Assembly (NCBI RefSeq): GCF_052857255.1
Contig: NC_135505.1
Span: forward strand, 31,402,116 to 31,466,115
DNA length: 64,000 bases
Reading direction: 5' to 3'
From: Amblyomma americanum
Taxonomy: Eukaryota; Arthropoda; Arachnida; Ixodida; Ixodidae
Shown here piece after piece: positions 35,113-45,727 of this stretch; the stretch's first letter is position 1, and the number at the start of each line of letters is the position of its first letter. The position numbers were made by a program, and so were the translations under genes. Below the pieces are notes generated by a model, which ran no database searches, was not told the DNA's origin, and saw only the letters and a program-made list of their open reading frames with translations.

Positions 35113-35165
35113 ACCAGCTGCGGGCTATGACGTCACTCCGCGCGTGCATACAGCCGGCGGAGAGG
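35002..35165. repeat. GC-rich direct repeat, period 102 bp
   Basis: GGCGCGCACACCAGCT at 35002 and 35104, each followed by a TGA.GTCACT..GCG.(A/G)TGC stretch. CREB-like TGACGTCA lies in the second copy (35128-35135). AT-rich sequence follows to 35690. Confidence 0.65.
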
Positions 35166-35689
35166 CTGTGCCACGGCTCAGCGCGTAGCCACGCTGACCT
35201 CGCGAAGTGGCTGGCGTAGTGTAGCTATCAGAACAAAAATGTTTTGCAATAGCGCACTTGATTTTCTTCCCTCGATCAGTGCGTATGCCACTCACCGCCT
35301 TCGACAAAGCGCAAAATACGTACGCTCCTGAGCATATGCGCATGAACATACGCACATAAGCACATACGCTCGAAAGCGCCGTGCATTTTCCTTCTATCTT
35401 TGAGCACGGCTGCGCAACTTCTTAAATGCAAGAAGTGTGGTCTTGTATATGTCACGGTACGCGAGGTGCGAATGTTGGAATTCTGCTAGCAGTAACGAGC
35501 TTGTTATGATCCTTTCCAGAAGACAGGTTTTTTGAGGCTGCTTCAACTGGAAATAAAGAAATATCATTGTCGCTATTGGCCTTTAATTTTAGCGAAATTG
35601 ACGTTTTCAAGTAGAAAAAACTATCTAAATATACATACTTGCTTCTCGTCGCTACTTAGCAGTTTATATCATAATTTAAAATACACAAC

Positions 35690-35865
35690 CATGCGGCAGT
35701 CGAATTTCAATGGAGGCGAAATTCTAGAGGCCCGTGTACTGTGTGATGTCAATGCACGTTAAAGAACCCAGGTGGTCGAAATTTTCGGAGCCCTTCACTA
35801 CGGCGTCTCTTATAGCCTGAGTCGCTTTGAGACGTTAAACCCCCATAAAAAAACAAACAACTACA
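35690..35865 (+). repeat. tRNA-derived SINE, 5'-truncated, short-tail form
   Basis: Body AATGGAGGCGAAATTCTAGA, CAATGCACGTTAAAGAACCC, GTGGTCGAAATT and tail GAGTCGCTTTGAGACGTTAA followed by an A-rich end. The tRNA-like head is missing. 35866-36862 shows no recognised gene; minus ORF 36008-36370 carries no motif. Confidence 0.75.
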
Positions 35866-36862
35866 ATAATGCTGAAAAAGGTAGTAACAGAGGACACGGG
35901 GTCTCGCGTAATGTCAGTCTTAGGTTTCCCTCTTCTTTTCATGATTAACCAAAACTTGAATCCCAGCCATGGATGCTCAGCTACAGAGAATAAACCTTCA
36001 GAAACTTTCATAGCACTGTTTTTTTTCTGTTTAAACCTCGCAATCCTTTTTGCCGTTTTCTACTCGCTTCATTTATCTCTAGGGTCAAAGGCAGCTGCGC
36101 GTTTGGCTGCTCACTACGCGTTGGGGAGCGCAGCTGCCAGCGCTGCTTCGCCCTTGGTGGGTGCTGCGTAGATGACCCTAACAAAAGCGCGGGCTGAGCT
36201 TCCGGTCTACTTGTACAATATAGGAACCAGCTGCTGTTCTGTGCCCTGCTAGCGCGTTCAGAACGCCGAGCAGAGTCACCGACAATGAATTCAACACGAT
36301 TTGCGTAGGATGACAAGCACTGGTAAAAAAGATAAATTGGACGCAGCTCTCGGTTACTTCTCAGTGGCATGCTATTTTAAAAAAATGAGTACCCATTAAA
36401 ATAACAGAATTATAGATCGAAATCGACGCAATCTCTGTCGCCACGTGCGTGCTCCGCGCCTTGATATTTTCAGCGCTTCTGAACTGTAAATGCGGCCCAC
36501 TGCTATCAGGCACAAAAAATATATTCTGTTTCAGGTAACCGGTCGACCTAGTGCATTATGTCTGCAGGAATTATTGTATACTGCCACGAATCTTTGTTGT
36601 GTTTGTTCATTATTCAAAGCTGCCGCCACGCCACTTTATCACTTTTTGTGTGGGTGCAAGACTCGACAAAATTTATCTCATTCGACCCCATTCAGGCGGA
36701 ACCGAGTTCACCTTGTTCCAGATTCTTCTATTAACTTTGCACGCTTTATCTCAAAACTTCGCTATCAGCTTTAAATTGAGCACGGCCGACAGCGGCGGGC
36801 ATTCTGTTCGACGACCGCCGAGCACGCTTGTCGCTTCGCCGCCGCCGAGTGATTCAGTCTAT

Positions 36863-37567
36863 TGTGGGCGCAAGTCAGCCCCAAACACGGAGGAAGGAAA
36901 CCACAGGAGAGGCCCTCGCTACCCAAGCCGCATGACAAAAAACGTGCAAGAAGTCACGTGGTTTTGCAAGGCCTACTGGGATTTGTTGGCCGATGGCGCA
37001 GCCAATAGCAGCGTTGGGCGCAGCGGCGTCGTCTGCTTCACGCATCACCCATGTCGGCAGACCGGTCGAGTAGAGTTGGAAATTCGCATTTTTATTCAAT
37101 CGTTGTGGTCCGCGGGAGGCACAAAGTTCCAGAGGCCTGTAGTCGGTGCTGGTCTTCATTGCTGTGCGCTTAGTTTATTCAGGATGCCTTCTTGACGAAA
37201 GCGGTTGTTTTGGAAGCCCGCGACAGCTTTCTCTGAAAAGGCTTGGCTTGGCGCTATTCTCTTTCGGCTTTGTGCGGTTGCGTCCCTCAACGCTGCTAGC
37301 CTTGTTCCAAGGAGAAATTGACAGTGCCGACGGCTCATAAAGCGATAGACGACGGTGACACGCTGGTTTATGGTTACAGCAGCGCGGGAAGAAAAAGTGC
37401 GAGTCGGCACTTAATTGTTTTGAGCGTGAATACGTGTTCTGCGTGTTCCTTCATTTTTGTGTATTTTTCCCGCGCTGTTTTAACCACGAATAAATACAAA
37501 CTCGTCCAGACCGTGTCCTTGTAAGCATACCCGTTGCGTCTACATTCCCCTATGCATGACGGTCACA
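36863..37567 (+). mobile_element. LTR (3' boundary clear, 5' boundary tentative)
   Basis: The right end is supported by AATAAA (37489-37494), then GGTCACA, then after two bases a primer-site-like TGGTGGCGACC (37570-37580). TGTGGGCG at 36863 would pair with the CACA end, but the similar GTGGGCGCAAGTCAGCC block may instead belong to another LTR fragment, so the start is uncertain. ORFs on both strands across it (36551-37195 +, 36875-37159 -) are not recognised as protein. Confidence 0.45.
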
Positions 37568-38030
37568 ACTGGTGGCGACCGATATGCGTGGGCCGCGGGG
37601 TGCTCACCGAAGCGTGCAGTGCCAAGGAAGCCGCGTCGCATGCGATGGTATCCGTCAGCAAAGCGATACGCGAAGCAGTCTGAAGCGTACCATATGTTTA
37701 CTGTACGCTGTGCGAGCGATATGTGAACTGCGTGCAAGTTTTCTCCGATATGGACCCAGTGGATCGACCAACCCGCGCTGCTGTCTCGATCGAGTGCTGT
37801 TGTGCGAGCGTAAGGACACATAGCCGGGTTTAGGAGGCGCAGTGGTAGGTTTAAAACATTTGCGCTTAAGGGTGGTGAAGTGTAAGGCCATGCCTCTGTA
37901 AGATTGAGTGTACCTCGCAACATACCGTTTACCGAGATGCCGAGTCGACCCTCGCGACCTCCTCGCCGAGTTGCACTTTCTTGCATTCAGCTGATTAAAC
38001 GGATTATTGAAGTCCAAAATTTGTATTTTA
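37568..38030 (+). mobile_element. Leader remnant after the LTR
   Basis: The primer-site-like TGGTGGCGACC begins about 450 bases of GC-rich sequence that ends near 38000, where AT-rich sequence resumes. No gag or pol motif is found. Both strands have ORFs of 80-150 codons without known motifs. Confidence 0.35.
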
Positions 38031-39746
38031 TTGGACAATCAAAATATGAGCTTTAAAAAGGTTTGATACAGCATAACACTTATTACAAAACATAGCTTGC
38101 TACCTTAAGCAAGAAAAATCTTTTAACAAAAGTGATAACACATGGAAGGAGAACACACATAAAAAGGATTCAACAAAAAAGACCAGAAGAAGAAATGCAC
38201 AACTGAATTAGATCACTTTGCAACCATGAACGATTCGAACAGAGAGAGTAAAACATATATAGGAAGGCAGTAAATAGGGGCTTTGAGACAGAAAAATTTT
38301 TGTGGACCGATCTTGGCAAATTGTGTGAAAGCTTTAATTTCTCGGTAGTTGTTTCTGCATCACAGAGTTGATAAAATTTAAGCGATGCAAATGCAAAGTA
38401 ATTGCAGCACTGCATGGAAGTGACTTCAAAAATTGGTAACAGTTGTCGCAGCTAGTGAAAAAAGTGAATCATTTTCCTCCCTTCTGCTTCATGTATTCCT
38501 TTCTGTAATATATGTAAAGAAAGAGAGCACCCTGCTGACACTGTTTCTATTGTTGCATTGTTGTATTTGACTCTTATCTGCCTAGCCTGAAACAGTATAG
38601 AAATAGCATAGTTTTCTGTCCAATTTTCTGTTCTGTTTGTTGTGTACTATGTGGTACTTGTGTGCACATGCTGTTTTATATTTGTCAAAACCACGAGCCA
38701 ACCAACATAGTCTGCACATAAGTCGGGCATTTGAGCTGTGCACAACTAAGGCATGATGACAGCTAAAGAATGTTTAATATAATGTACAAATTGCGGCTGG
38801 TAGAATGATAAGGTTGTCCTCTGTATGCATGAATGTACCAAGTGCATGTGGAAAAGTGTTTTCATCATTTAAGAACATGAATTTGTTGCAAAACAATATG
38901 CTAGTGCTTACTCTGTTGCTGCGTGCAGTGGGATGATCACCCCCTTTTGACACTATTACTTTGAAAGGCCAAAATCACCTTCAGTTGTGTTGAATATCTA
39001 GAACAAAAATTGTAAGTATGGTACACTAATTACTCTCTTGAATATTCTGGCTTCTATGGTATGAAAAACATGCACTCCATATTTTTTTACAAAATACGAG
39101 ATACTTCAGTCACCCTGTACCCTAAAGGACAGTAGTGCAGGCACGCTGTAAAGAAAGCTCTGGGAGACTGCTAACTGCAGCCCCTATTCTTGAACATCAG
39201 TGACCAATAGTACATGTCCATCTGTGAATCTACAGCATATAGATTCATGAACAAGAACTAGCATTTGCGCTCTGGACATGCACTGATTTTACTTAACTGA
39301 CTTCTTTTTTAAAATGTGCGTATTGTTCATTTACCACATAAGACGAAAATCTGATTTTAGGAAGCAGGTAATTTCTGGTTGATTCAGTAGCAATCAAGCT
39401 AAATCAAAACCCTGATTACTCCTGAAAAAACTGACAGTGACTGTCATCAAGCATGAGCCTAAGTCGGTGGTGTACATGACGCATTCACATTAAAAAGCTA
39501 TTCTTTTCAATACTCAGTATGACAGGTTGTAATGTACTCTAAACTGTGAGTGGCCGTTTGAATAGAATTTTATTCTGACAAAGTCAGACATGAAAGTCTG
39601 TTACATGTAAGGTTCTTATTCAGCTCATATTGCGGCAGCAAGCTGCAGTGTCAACATGAAGCATGGGACCCCTATGGGTTGGTTGCATTCATACTCTACG
39701 GTATATTAAGACGTGCTGACGAAAACCAAGTCTGATTTTTGAATTC
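38031..39746. other. AT-rich, no gene seen
   Basis: Downstream (3') of the P-type transposase stop on the minus strand; could include its 3' untranslated region. A small hairpin (TGAATCTA...TAGATTCA) sits at 39224-39247. Confidence 0.4.
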
Positions 39747-40348
39747 TCACTGTCGCATCAGTAACTGCCCCTTGAATTGAGTTTTTTTAAACATCTGCCG
39801 GACCTGAGCAGTGTGCAGGCTCTCGGTTGCCTGCTTGCCAACATGAAACAAGCGCATGTTGATGTAATTTTCTGCAACACTTCTGACAAGGTGTATGTAA
39901 TGATTGTCGAGTGGAGAGTTGTCGAACATGTGCTCATGAAGTTCATTGAAGAGCTCTCTACCGTGGAATGCGTAAAGAACCTCGTGGAGAATATCAGTGA
40001 GTAGTGTTCTTGATGCCAATTTATTCAGGCGCACTGCCGTCCTGATCACCGCCTCCGATTTTTGACAGATCTTCAGTACACTTTCTGATGGGTATTTCAG
40101 CCCTCCTCTGCTTTTCCTCTTAATTAGTGAGTAAATGTTTCCTCGTTCTGTTGTGAGTAGTGTACTTGTGCAGTGCTCACAAGTCAGCTTTGCAGCCAAT
40201 TTATGAGCTGCATAACCTGCCATGTAAGCCACAATTCGGCCTCCACATTCACTGATGTAGCCTAGAGCTATGATGTAGTCATGGTCTGCAGCTGTTTCCT
40301 GAGACTGCTGAACAGCATCACTGTCTAGAAGTTGCCTCCTTGGTGCAG
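39747..40348 (-). pseudogene. P-type transposase: C-terminal part after the Gypsy insertion
   Basis: Minus-strand frame SAPRRQLLDSDAV...ECGGRIVAYMAGYAAHKL...CEHC, ending LLMRQ and TGA. The GRIVAYMAGYAA..L and C..C pattern is usual for the C-terminus of THAP9-like transposases. It continues exactly in frame from 45732 once the Gypsy element and one ATAT are removed. The ORF's apparent N-terminus in this strand comes from Gypsy LTR sequence, not the gene. Confidence 0.8.
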
Positions 40349-40352
40349 ATAT

Positions 40353-40537
40353 TGTTACGGTGTGGGATGCCACGGGGTGGCCACGGGCACGCCCAGAGAA
40401 ATATAGCAGCAGTACGGAGGAGAGCCGGCGAAGCACGACCGGCGGCGGCCAAGCTTTCTCGTTCTATCTCCCTCGTGCTAGAGCCGCGCGCTCGCCGCTC
40501 GCGCTCGCTCTCCGCCTCTTCTTTTATTCCCGTATCA
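40353..40537 (-). repeat. 3' LTR of the Gypsy element
   Basis: Same as the 5' LTR save one base. Just inside it on the minus strand is a short purine run (GGTGGAAAGG) that would be the polypurine primer, preceded by a poly-C run (plus-strand G at 40552-40567). Confidence 0.9.
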
Positions 40538-40762
40538 CCTTTCCACCGGGAAGGGGGGGGGGGGGGGCGGAGAAGTCAGGCCGTGCTTTGATGCAGGGTT
40601 TCCTGGGGCGATGCAATGTGGGCTCGCAGATAGGAAACGGTCACGCTCTTCGTTGAATTCGAAGTGTGTGAGCTGGGCGAAGGTGTCTGCAGTCGCCGAA
40701 GAAGGTCCCACACCGGTTAGGCTAACTTCAGGGAGTTTTATGCATATTGAGCGGCGATCTGT

Positions 40763-43700
40763 TTATGGGACTACATTGCGTGGGGAAGGCATGGAGCCAG
40801 CAGGCGACGACGGCACTGATGAGGACCCGGTAGCTAAGTCGGAGTCACCGCAGGCGCCGTAGACATATCGCTTCATGTTTGAAACATGCTCTGGGAAAAT
40901 GTGGTGCACACCGCATGGTCGATGCTCTGGCAGGTATTCGAGGCGGTATGTCACGGGGCCGAGTCGGGCAACGACACGGTAAGGGCCGCGGTATCGGGGC
41001 AAGAGCTTTGCGGCACGGCCAGTCGCACGGATGGTGCGGCGAACGAGGACCAAGTCACCGGGCCGGAAGGGGGGATGTGGTGGTGCTGCCGCGTTGGCCG
41101 CTTGCACACGCGCGTGAGCCGTGAGGAGGTTGCGCTGGGCGTCGAGGCGGGCGGAATGAAGTCGTTGAGCAGATTCAGTTGGTGACGCAGTAGGATGGGG
41201 AAGGCCCAACTGCGCGTCGAGAGGGATAGAGGGCTTTCTGCCATAGACGACTGAGAACGGCGTCACATGCGTTGTTACTTGCGCTGCAGTGTTGACTGCA
41301 AAAGCTGCAGCAGAAACAAAACGATCCCAGTTTGTGTGGGACGGAGCGACGTAGGATGCGAGTATATCCGTGAGGGTACGGTTAACACGCTCCACGAGGC
41401 CATTGCACTGCGGATGATTGACGGATGTAGTGGAATGCGCAATGCCGAAGGAGCGGAGGGCTCGCTCGAATTCATGGGACATAAAGCAGCTCCCACGGTC
41501 CGTGATGAGGCGCCGGGGAACACCGTGCCGAAGAACGAGATGCTGTTCCACAAACGCGACGGCATGAGCGGACGACGTGTCTGGAACGGGCAGTGCTTCG
41601 ACGCACTTGGAGAAGTAGTCGATCGCAACCAGAACATACCGGTTGCCGGCACGCGTCTTCGGAAACGGGCCCAAATGATCCAGTCCAACCAGCTCGAAAG
41701 GTGAACTTGGTGGCGAAAAAGCCTGCGGGGGTGGCTTGGTTACACCTGTGGACGGTTTTCTGTACTGGCATGTCTGGCAGGACGCCACGTGTTCCTTGAC
41801 ATCTCTGGACATATTAGGCCACCAAAACCGCTCCGACACTCGTGCGTAGGTCTTGCCGCGACCAAGGTGACCAGCCGTGGGAGCGTCGTGTAAGCCGCGC
41901 AAGAATTGCGACCGCAGTGTTGCCGGCACAACTGGCAACCAGACGGGTGGTCGACCACGGAGCCGCTTCACATGACACAAGAGGTCGTCCTTCATTCGAT
42001 AGACCCGGCGTAGTTGGCGGAGGCCTGCGCCGGCGGCGGTGCCAAGGGAGTGGATTATGGCAGCAATGGCGGGATCTTGCGTTTGTGCAGTCCTCAGGTC
42101 CGTCAAAGCCGTCACGGAACAAGGGTGGCGAGAAAGGAAATCGGCATCTTGATGGGCAGAGCCGCGCCGATGCACTATTGTGAAATTGTACTCTTGAAGT
42201 TGCAGGGACCAGCGTGCAATCTTGGCATTCAAATGTTTGGCGGACTGCAGCCAAGTGAGAGCGCTATTGTCCGTGACTATGGTGAAGTGACGGCCGTACA
42301 GGTAGGGACGGAACTTCTCGACGGCCCAGACAACGGCGAGGCACTCGAGTTCTGAAGAGTGGCGGCGGCGCTCAACGTCGGAAAGCTGGCGGCTGGCATA
42401 AGCTAGGACTTTGTGGTCACCAGACTCGTCTTCTTGCAGGAGGACAGCGCCGAGCCCATCTTGGCTGGCATCCGTGTGGAGGACGATAGGGGCCGATTCG
42501 TCGTAATGGGCTAATGTAGGAGGCTCCAGGTGGGCGTGCTTGACGTCAAGAAACGCGAGCTGTTGGGCCTGCGTCCAACTCCACGGTGCATTCTTCTTCA
42601 GCAGGGCGGTCAATGGAGTGCTGCGCTTGGCAAAGTCCGGAATGAAACGACGGAAATACGAAGCAAATCCAAGGAAACTTTTGAGCTCCTTGGCGGTGGT
42701 GGGAGCTTCGTAAGCTGTAAGCGCTTTTAGCTTTTCAGGGTCGGGACGGATGCCATGCCGGCTCACAACGTGACCCAAGTACGTCACCTCCGCGAAACCG
42801 AAGAAACATTTTTTTGGTTTTAAGCGAAGCCCAGCAGAGGTAAGGGCTTCGAGGACGAGTTTGAGGCGTCTCTGGTGTTCTTCAAATGTAGCCGCGTAGA
42901 CAATTACGTCATCCAGGTAGACCAACGCCATAGTCCACTTCAAATGGCCTAAGACTCGGTCCATGAGACGCTGGAAGGTGGCTGGAGCGTTCGAGAGACC
43001 GAAGGGCATACGGTTGAACTGGTAAAGGCCGTCGGGAGTCACGAAAGCCGTCTTTTCCGCATCATCGGGGTCAACAGGCACCTGCCAGTAGCCCGAGAGC
43101 AGATCTAGTGTGGAAAAATAACGGGCCCCCTTCAGGCGGTCAAGCGCATCGTCGAGGCGAGGCAGCGGGTACACGTCGCAATTAGTAATAGCATTTAGCT
43201 TCCGATAGTCAACGCAGAAGCGGAGTGTTCCATCCTTCTTGCGCACAAGGACGACAGGGGAGGACCAAGGGCTACAAGAAGGGGCAATGATTCCCTGGTC
43301 AAGCATGTCGCACACGTGCTGCTGGATGACTCTCCGTTCGGCTGGCGCTACACGGCGAGGTTGGTGATGAACGGGCCCGCGGTTTTCGGTGTTGATCCGG
43401 TGTTGAGCCCAGGAAGTGCACCCGAGTTCACCGGCGCTGAGAGCAAGGCAACTGCGATGCTCGAGCAGCAAGGTCTTCAGAGAGGCGAGCTCCGCGCAGG
43501 TCAGGCTGGGTCCAAAGTTAAATTCTTCCCATGATAGGATCGCCGGCGCTGGAGGGTGGCGAGGCGAGGCTTCAGGTTGCAGAGACGCCACTAGTGACCC
43601 GGGGTCCAAAACTGAGGCTGTACCCAATTGCGTGCCGGGAGTCAGCGCGAGAGGTACGCTGCTGATGTTGAGTATAAATACGTGGGCCTCTCCTTTGAGC

Positions 43701-45520
43701 ACAGGCAGAAGGCTTCGAGGGGAGGTCATCTGACGGGCTGGAGCTGAACACCGGATGGGTTCGAACAGCACGTCTGCTGTGACCGGACTGTCAAGCTTGG
43801 CATACACCCACGTTGCCGCACCCGGTGGCAGGGTCACGGCGGACGCCACAGTCACGGTAGTGACGTCGAACGGCTTGACTCGACACGGCCACTTCGTCGC
43901 GAGGTCACGCAGAGATGCTGAGGCACGCTTGGTCGCCGACACCAGGGACTGCCACAGGGCGACACCGAGGCTGGAAACCCGGCTAAGCCAGCCCGGCCCA
44001 CAGAGAGTTCGGCTCGCCCGTGGTTTGGTTCTAGTAAAATTAAGGACGACTCCGGCTTGCTGGCACCACCCGCACCCGAGGACCACTGGCCAAATAGGGC
44101 TGTCTGCGACAACAAACTCGGTGGAGATGGTATTTCCGAGTGCTGTCAGGTTGACGACGACACGTCCGACTTGCTCCACAGGGGTGCCGTTAAAAGCTAA
44201 GAGCCGGGTTTTGGCGGCTGGCAGAAGCAGGTGGGGCGCGTTAGCAACAAACGATTTGTGCAGTACATTGACAGCCGCTCCAGTGTCAACCAAGGCCTTT
44301 ACGTGCCGGTCAAGCAGGGCGACGTCGACGAGCACGTAAGGAGCATCAGTGGTAATCGGAGCCGACGAAAGGAAGGGACGCGGAGAACGAAGGAGTGTGG
44401 GGACGGACTTTTGTTCGGCGGAACGGTGCCCCCGGAGTTCCGCCAAATCGTTTCCCGACGTTGGAGGGCCGGCACAGTCCCTCGCGTAGTGTCCCCGCAG
44501 GCCGCAGCAGAAGCAGGTCATGCGGACGTCGTTACGCAGGCGTCGGATAGAGGCCGCAGTTGGGGCTGCGGACCGAGGAGCCTGCACCCGGACGCTGCGC
44601 TCGGCAGACGGTGGCGACCCCCGCGTGGCCAGCAAAGTGAATTCCGCCTCGATGGCGAGCGCCATGGCGGCGCGGACGGAATCAGGACGGCCAGAGCGGA
44701 CCAAGCGCTGCACCTCGGGGAGTCGGATGGAGTCGACAAACGCCTCGGTGCCGACCAGGGCCACGGCGTTCTGAGGCGCTCCCGGCAGCGACTGCAGAGC
44801 CAGGCGCTCAATGGCGGCGGCGAGGTCCTGGTACGTCTCCCCGGGCTCTTGACGGCGGGCTCGCAAGCGGTGGTACTGCACACGGGGTTGACCTGAGGCA
44901 CCATAGTGGTCGGCGAGGAGGCCCGCCAGAACAGTGTAAGAGCCCAACTGGTCGGGCGGCACGTTCTGCAGCAGCTCGGTGGCGCGGCCCCTCAGTTTTG
45001 CAACGAGCATCCATGCCTTCATTTGCTCGTCCCAGCCTCTCGCCGCCGCAATACCGTCCAGCTGGATGCGGTAAGCATCCCACGAGATGGTGCCGTCAAA
45101 TGTGGGCAATTCCACAACGTCCAACGAACACTGCGGCGAGGACGCACCCGCGCCGAGCACGCCATTGGCGGCCACGACCGCAGGCCCCGCGACGGCAGAG
45201 CCGTAAACAGCGGCGGCGGGGACGCCCAAAGGCACCTGACCTGTGCTCGGCTCGGCTGGCACCAGGCGACGGAGTTCGCGCCGGAGAGCTTCCATCTCCC
45301 CAGCCTGGGCAGTCAGACGGGCCTCCCACGCGTCCATCCGTTTGGTGACTGTATCCAGGAGGCGCTCAACACCGGCGTCCGGCTGCTGCGAAGAGCCGAG
45401 CCTCTCCGAGCGCCTAGGTCTAGCGGCGCCGGCCGCCGCGTCGTCGGCGCTATCGGCTGGTGGTGGACTCCTGTCGTCTGGCACGTCGGGTGCTTGATTC
45501 TGGGAGCGGGTGAGCGGCAT
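40763..45520 (-). CDS. Gypsy gag-pol polyprotein, intact, 1585 aa
   Basis: One open frame starting 22 bases after the 5' LTR. In order: a Gag capsid-like region (about 130-300), a CCHC knuckle CFCCGLRGHYARDC (336-349), a protease with DTGA (412-415), reverse transcriptase (about 720-900, with YLDD at 868-871), RNase H (TDAS at 1015-1018, DN near 1085), an integrase zinc finger (H/H at about 1211-1217, C..C at 1248-1251), and an integrase core with Asp 1280, Asp 1341 and Glu 1376. A C-terminal GPY motif (RYRGPYRV) follows. All catalytic residues are present. Gag and pol are fused with no frameshift, unlike many Gypsy elements. Lineage (Mag-like?) needs a tree. Long plus-strand ORFs across it are antisense shadows. 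Confidence 0.95.
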   Translation of the reverse strand: MPLTRSQNQAPDVPDDRSPPPADSADDAAAGAARPRRSERLGSSQQPDAGVERLLDTVTKRMDAWEARLTAQAGEMEALRRELRRLVPAEPSTGQVPLGVPAAAVYGSAVAGPAVVAANGVLGAGASSPQCSLDVVELPTFDGTISWDAYRIQLDGIAAARGWDEQMKAWMLVAKLRGRATELLQNVPPDQLGSYTVLAGLLADHYGASGQPRVQYHRLRARRQEPGETYQDLAAAIERLALQSLPGAPQNAVALVGTEAFVDSIRLPEVQRLVRSGRPDSVRAAMALAIEAEFTLLATRGSPPSAERSVRVQAPRSAAPTAASIRRLRNDVRMTCFCCGLRGHYARDCAGPPTSGNDLAELRGHRSAEQKSVPTLLRSPRPFLSSAPITTDAPYVLVDVALLDRHVKALVDTGAAVNVLHKSFVANAPHLLLPAAKTRLLAFNGTPVEQVGRVVVNLTALGNTISTEFVVADSPIWPVVLGCGWCQQAGVVLNFTRTKPRASRTLCGPGWLSRVSSLGVALWQSLVSATKRASASLRDLATKWPCRVKPFDVTTVTVASAVTLPPGAATWVYAKLDSPVTADVLFEPIRCSAPARQMTSPRSLLPVLKGEAHVFILNISSVPLALTPGTQLGTASVLDPGSLVASLQPEASPRHPPAPAILSWEEFNFGPSLTCAELASLKTLLLEHRSCLALSAGELGCTSWAQHRINTENRGPVHHQPRRVAPAERRVIQQHVCDMLDQGIIAPSCSPWSSPVVLVRKKDGTLRFCVDYRKLNAITNCDVYPLPRLDDALDRLKGARYFSTLDLLSGYWQVPVDPDDAEKTAFVTPDGLYQFNRMPFGLSNAPATFQRLMDRVLGHLKWTMALVYLDDVIVYAATFEEHQRRLKLVLEALTSAGLRLKPKKCFFGFAEVTYLGHVVSRHGIRPDPEKLKALTAYEAPTTAKELKSFLGFASYFRRFIPDFAKRSTPLTALLKKNAPWSWTQAQQLAFLDVKHAHLEPPTLAHYDESAPIVLHTDASQDGLGAVLLQEDESGDHKVLAYASRQLSDVERRRHSSELECLAVVWAVEKFRPYLYGRHFTIVTDNSALTWLQSAKHLNAKIARWSLQLQEYNFTIVHRRGSAHQDADFLSRHPCSVTALTDLRTAQTQDPAIAAIIHSLGTAAGAGLRQLRRVYRMKDDLLCHVKRLRGRPPVWLPVVPATLRSQFLRGLHDAPTAGHLGRGKTYARVSERFWWPNMSRDVKEHVASCQTCQYRKPSTGVTKPPPQAFSPPSSPFELVGLDHLGPFPKTRAGNRYVLVAIDYFSKCVEALPVPDTSSAHAVAFVEQHLVLRHGVPRRLITDRGSCFMSHEFERALRSFGIAHSTTSVNHPQCNGLVERVNRTLTDILASYVAPSHTNWDRFVSAAAFAVNTAAQVTTHVTPFSVVYGRKPSIPLDAQLGLPHPTASPTESAQRLHSARLDAQRNLLTAHARVQAANAAAPPHPPFRPGDLVLVRRTIRATGRAAKLLPRYRGPYRVVARLGPVTYRLEYLPEHRPCGVHHIFPEHVSNMKRYVYGACGDSDLATGSSSVPSSPAGSMPSPRNVVP

Positions 45521-45523
45521 GAT

Positions 45524-45542
45524 CCCACCGCTGCCACCAAAA
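45524..45542 (-). other. Primer-binding site region of the Gypsy element
   Basis: TTTTGGTGGCAGCGGTGGG directly follows the 5' LTR on the minus strand, in the place of the tRNA primer site. The same stretch, with one change, follows the LTR at 23316. Which tRNA it pairs with I cannot tell. Confidence 0.6.
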
Positions 45543-45727
45543 TGTTACGGTGTGGGATGCCACGGGGTGGCCACGGGCCCGCCCAGAGAAATATAGCAGC
45601 AGTACGGAGGAGAGCCGGCGAAGCACGACCGGCGGCGGCCAAGCTTTCTCGTTCTATCTCCCTCGTGCTAGAGCCGCGCGCTCGCCGCTCGCGCTCGCTC
45701 TCCGCCTCTTCTTTTATTCCCGTATCA
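45543..45727 (-). repeat. 5' LTR of the Gypsy element
   Basis: On the minus strand starts TGATACGGGAATAAAAG and ends CCGTAACA. It is very short, with the AATAAAA-type signal near its start and a GC-rich body. No clear TATA is seen other than AATATAG-type AT patches. Confidence 0.9.

Larger units (their letters stand above)
40353..45727 (-). mobile_element. Full-length Ty3/Gypsy retrotransposon, young
   Basis: 5,375 bp, minus strand. The LTRs are 185 bp (45543-45727 is 5', 40353-40537 is 3'), TGATACGG...CCGTAACA on the minus strand, and differ at one base (an A/C in a GGGC.CGCCC stretch). Target duplication ATAT on both sides (40349-40352 and 45728-45731). Between them is a single open gag-pol frame. 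No env. It lies inside the catalytic exon of the P-type gene. One difference in 185 bp means recent insertion and probable competence for movement. Confidence 0.95.

Noticed and set aside
36551..37195. 214-codon plus-strand ORF
   Set aside because: It crosses a likely LTR boundary, has no known motif, and the opposite strand is open too.
40552..40567. Poly-G runs here and at 4459, 34088, 56328 and 59605 as possible regulatory G-quadruplexes
   Set aside because: Single uninterrupted runs, more likely slippage or assembly effects than designed motifs.
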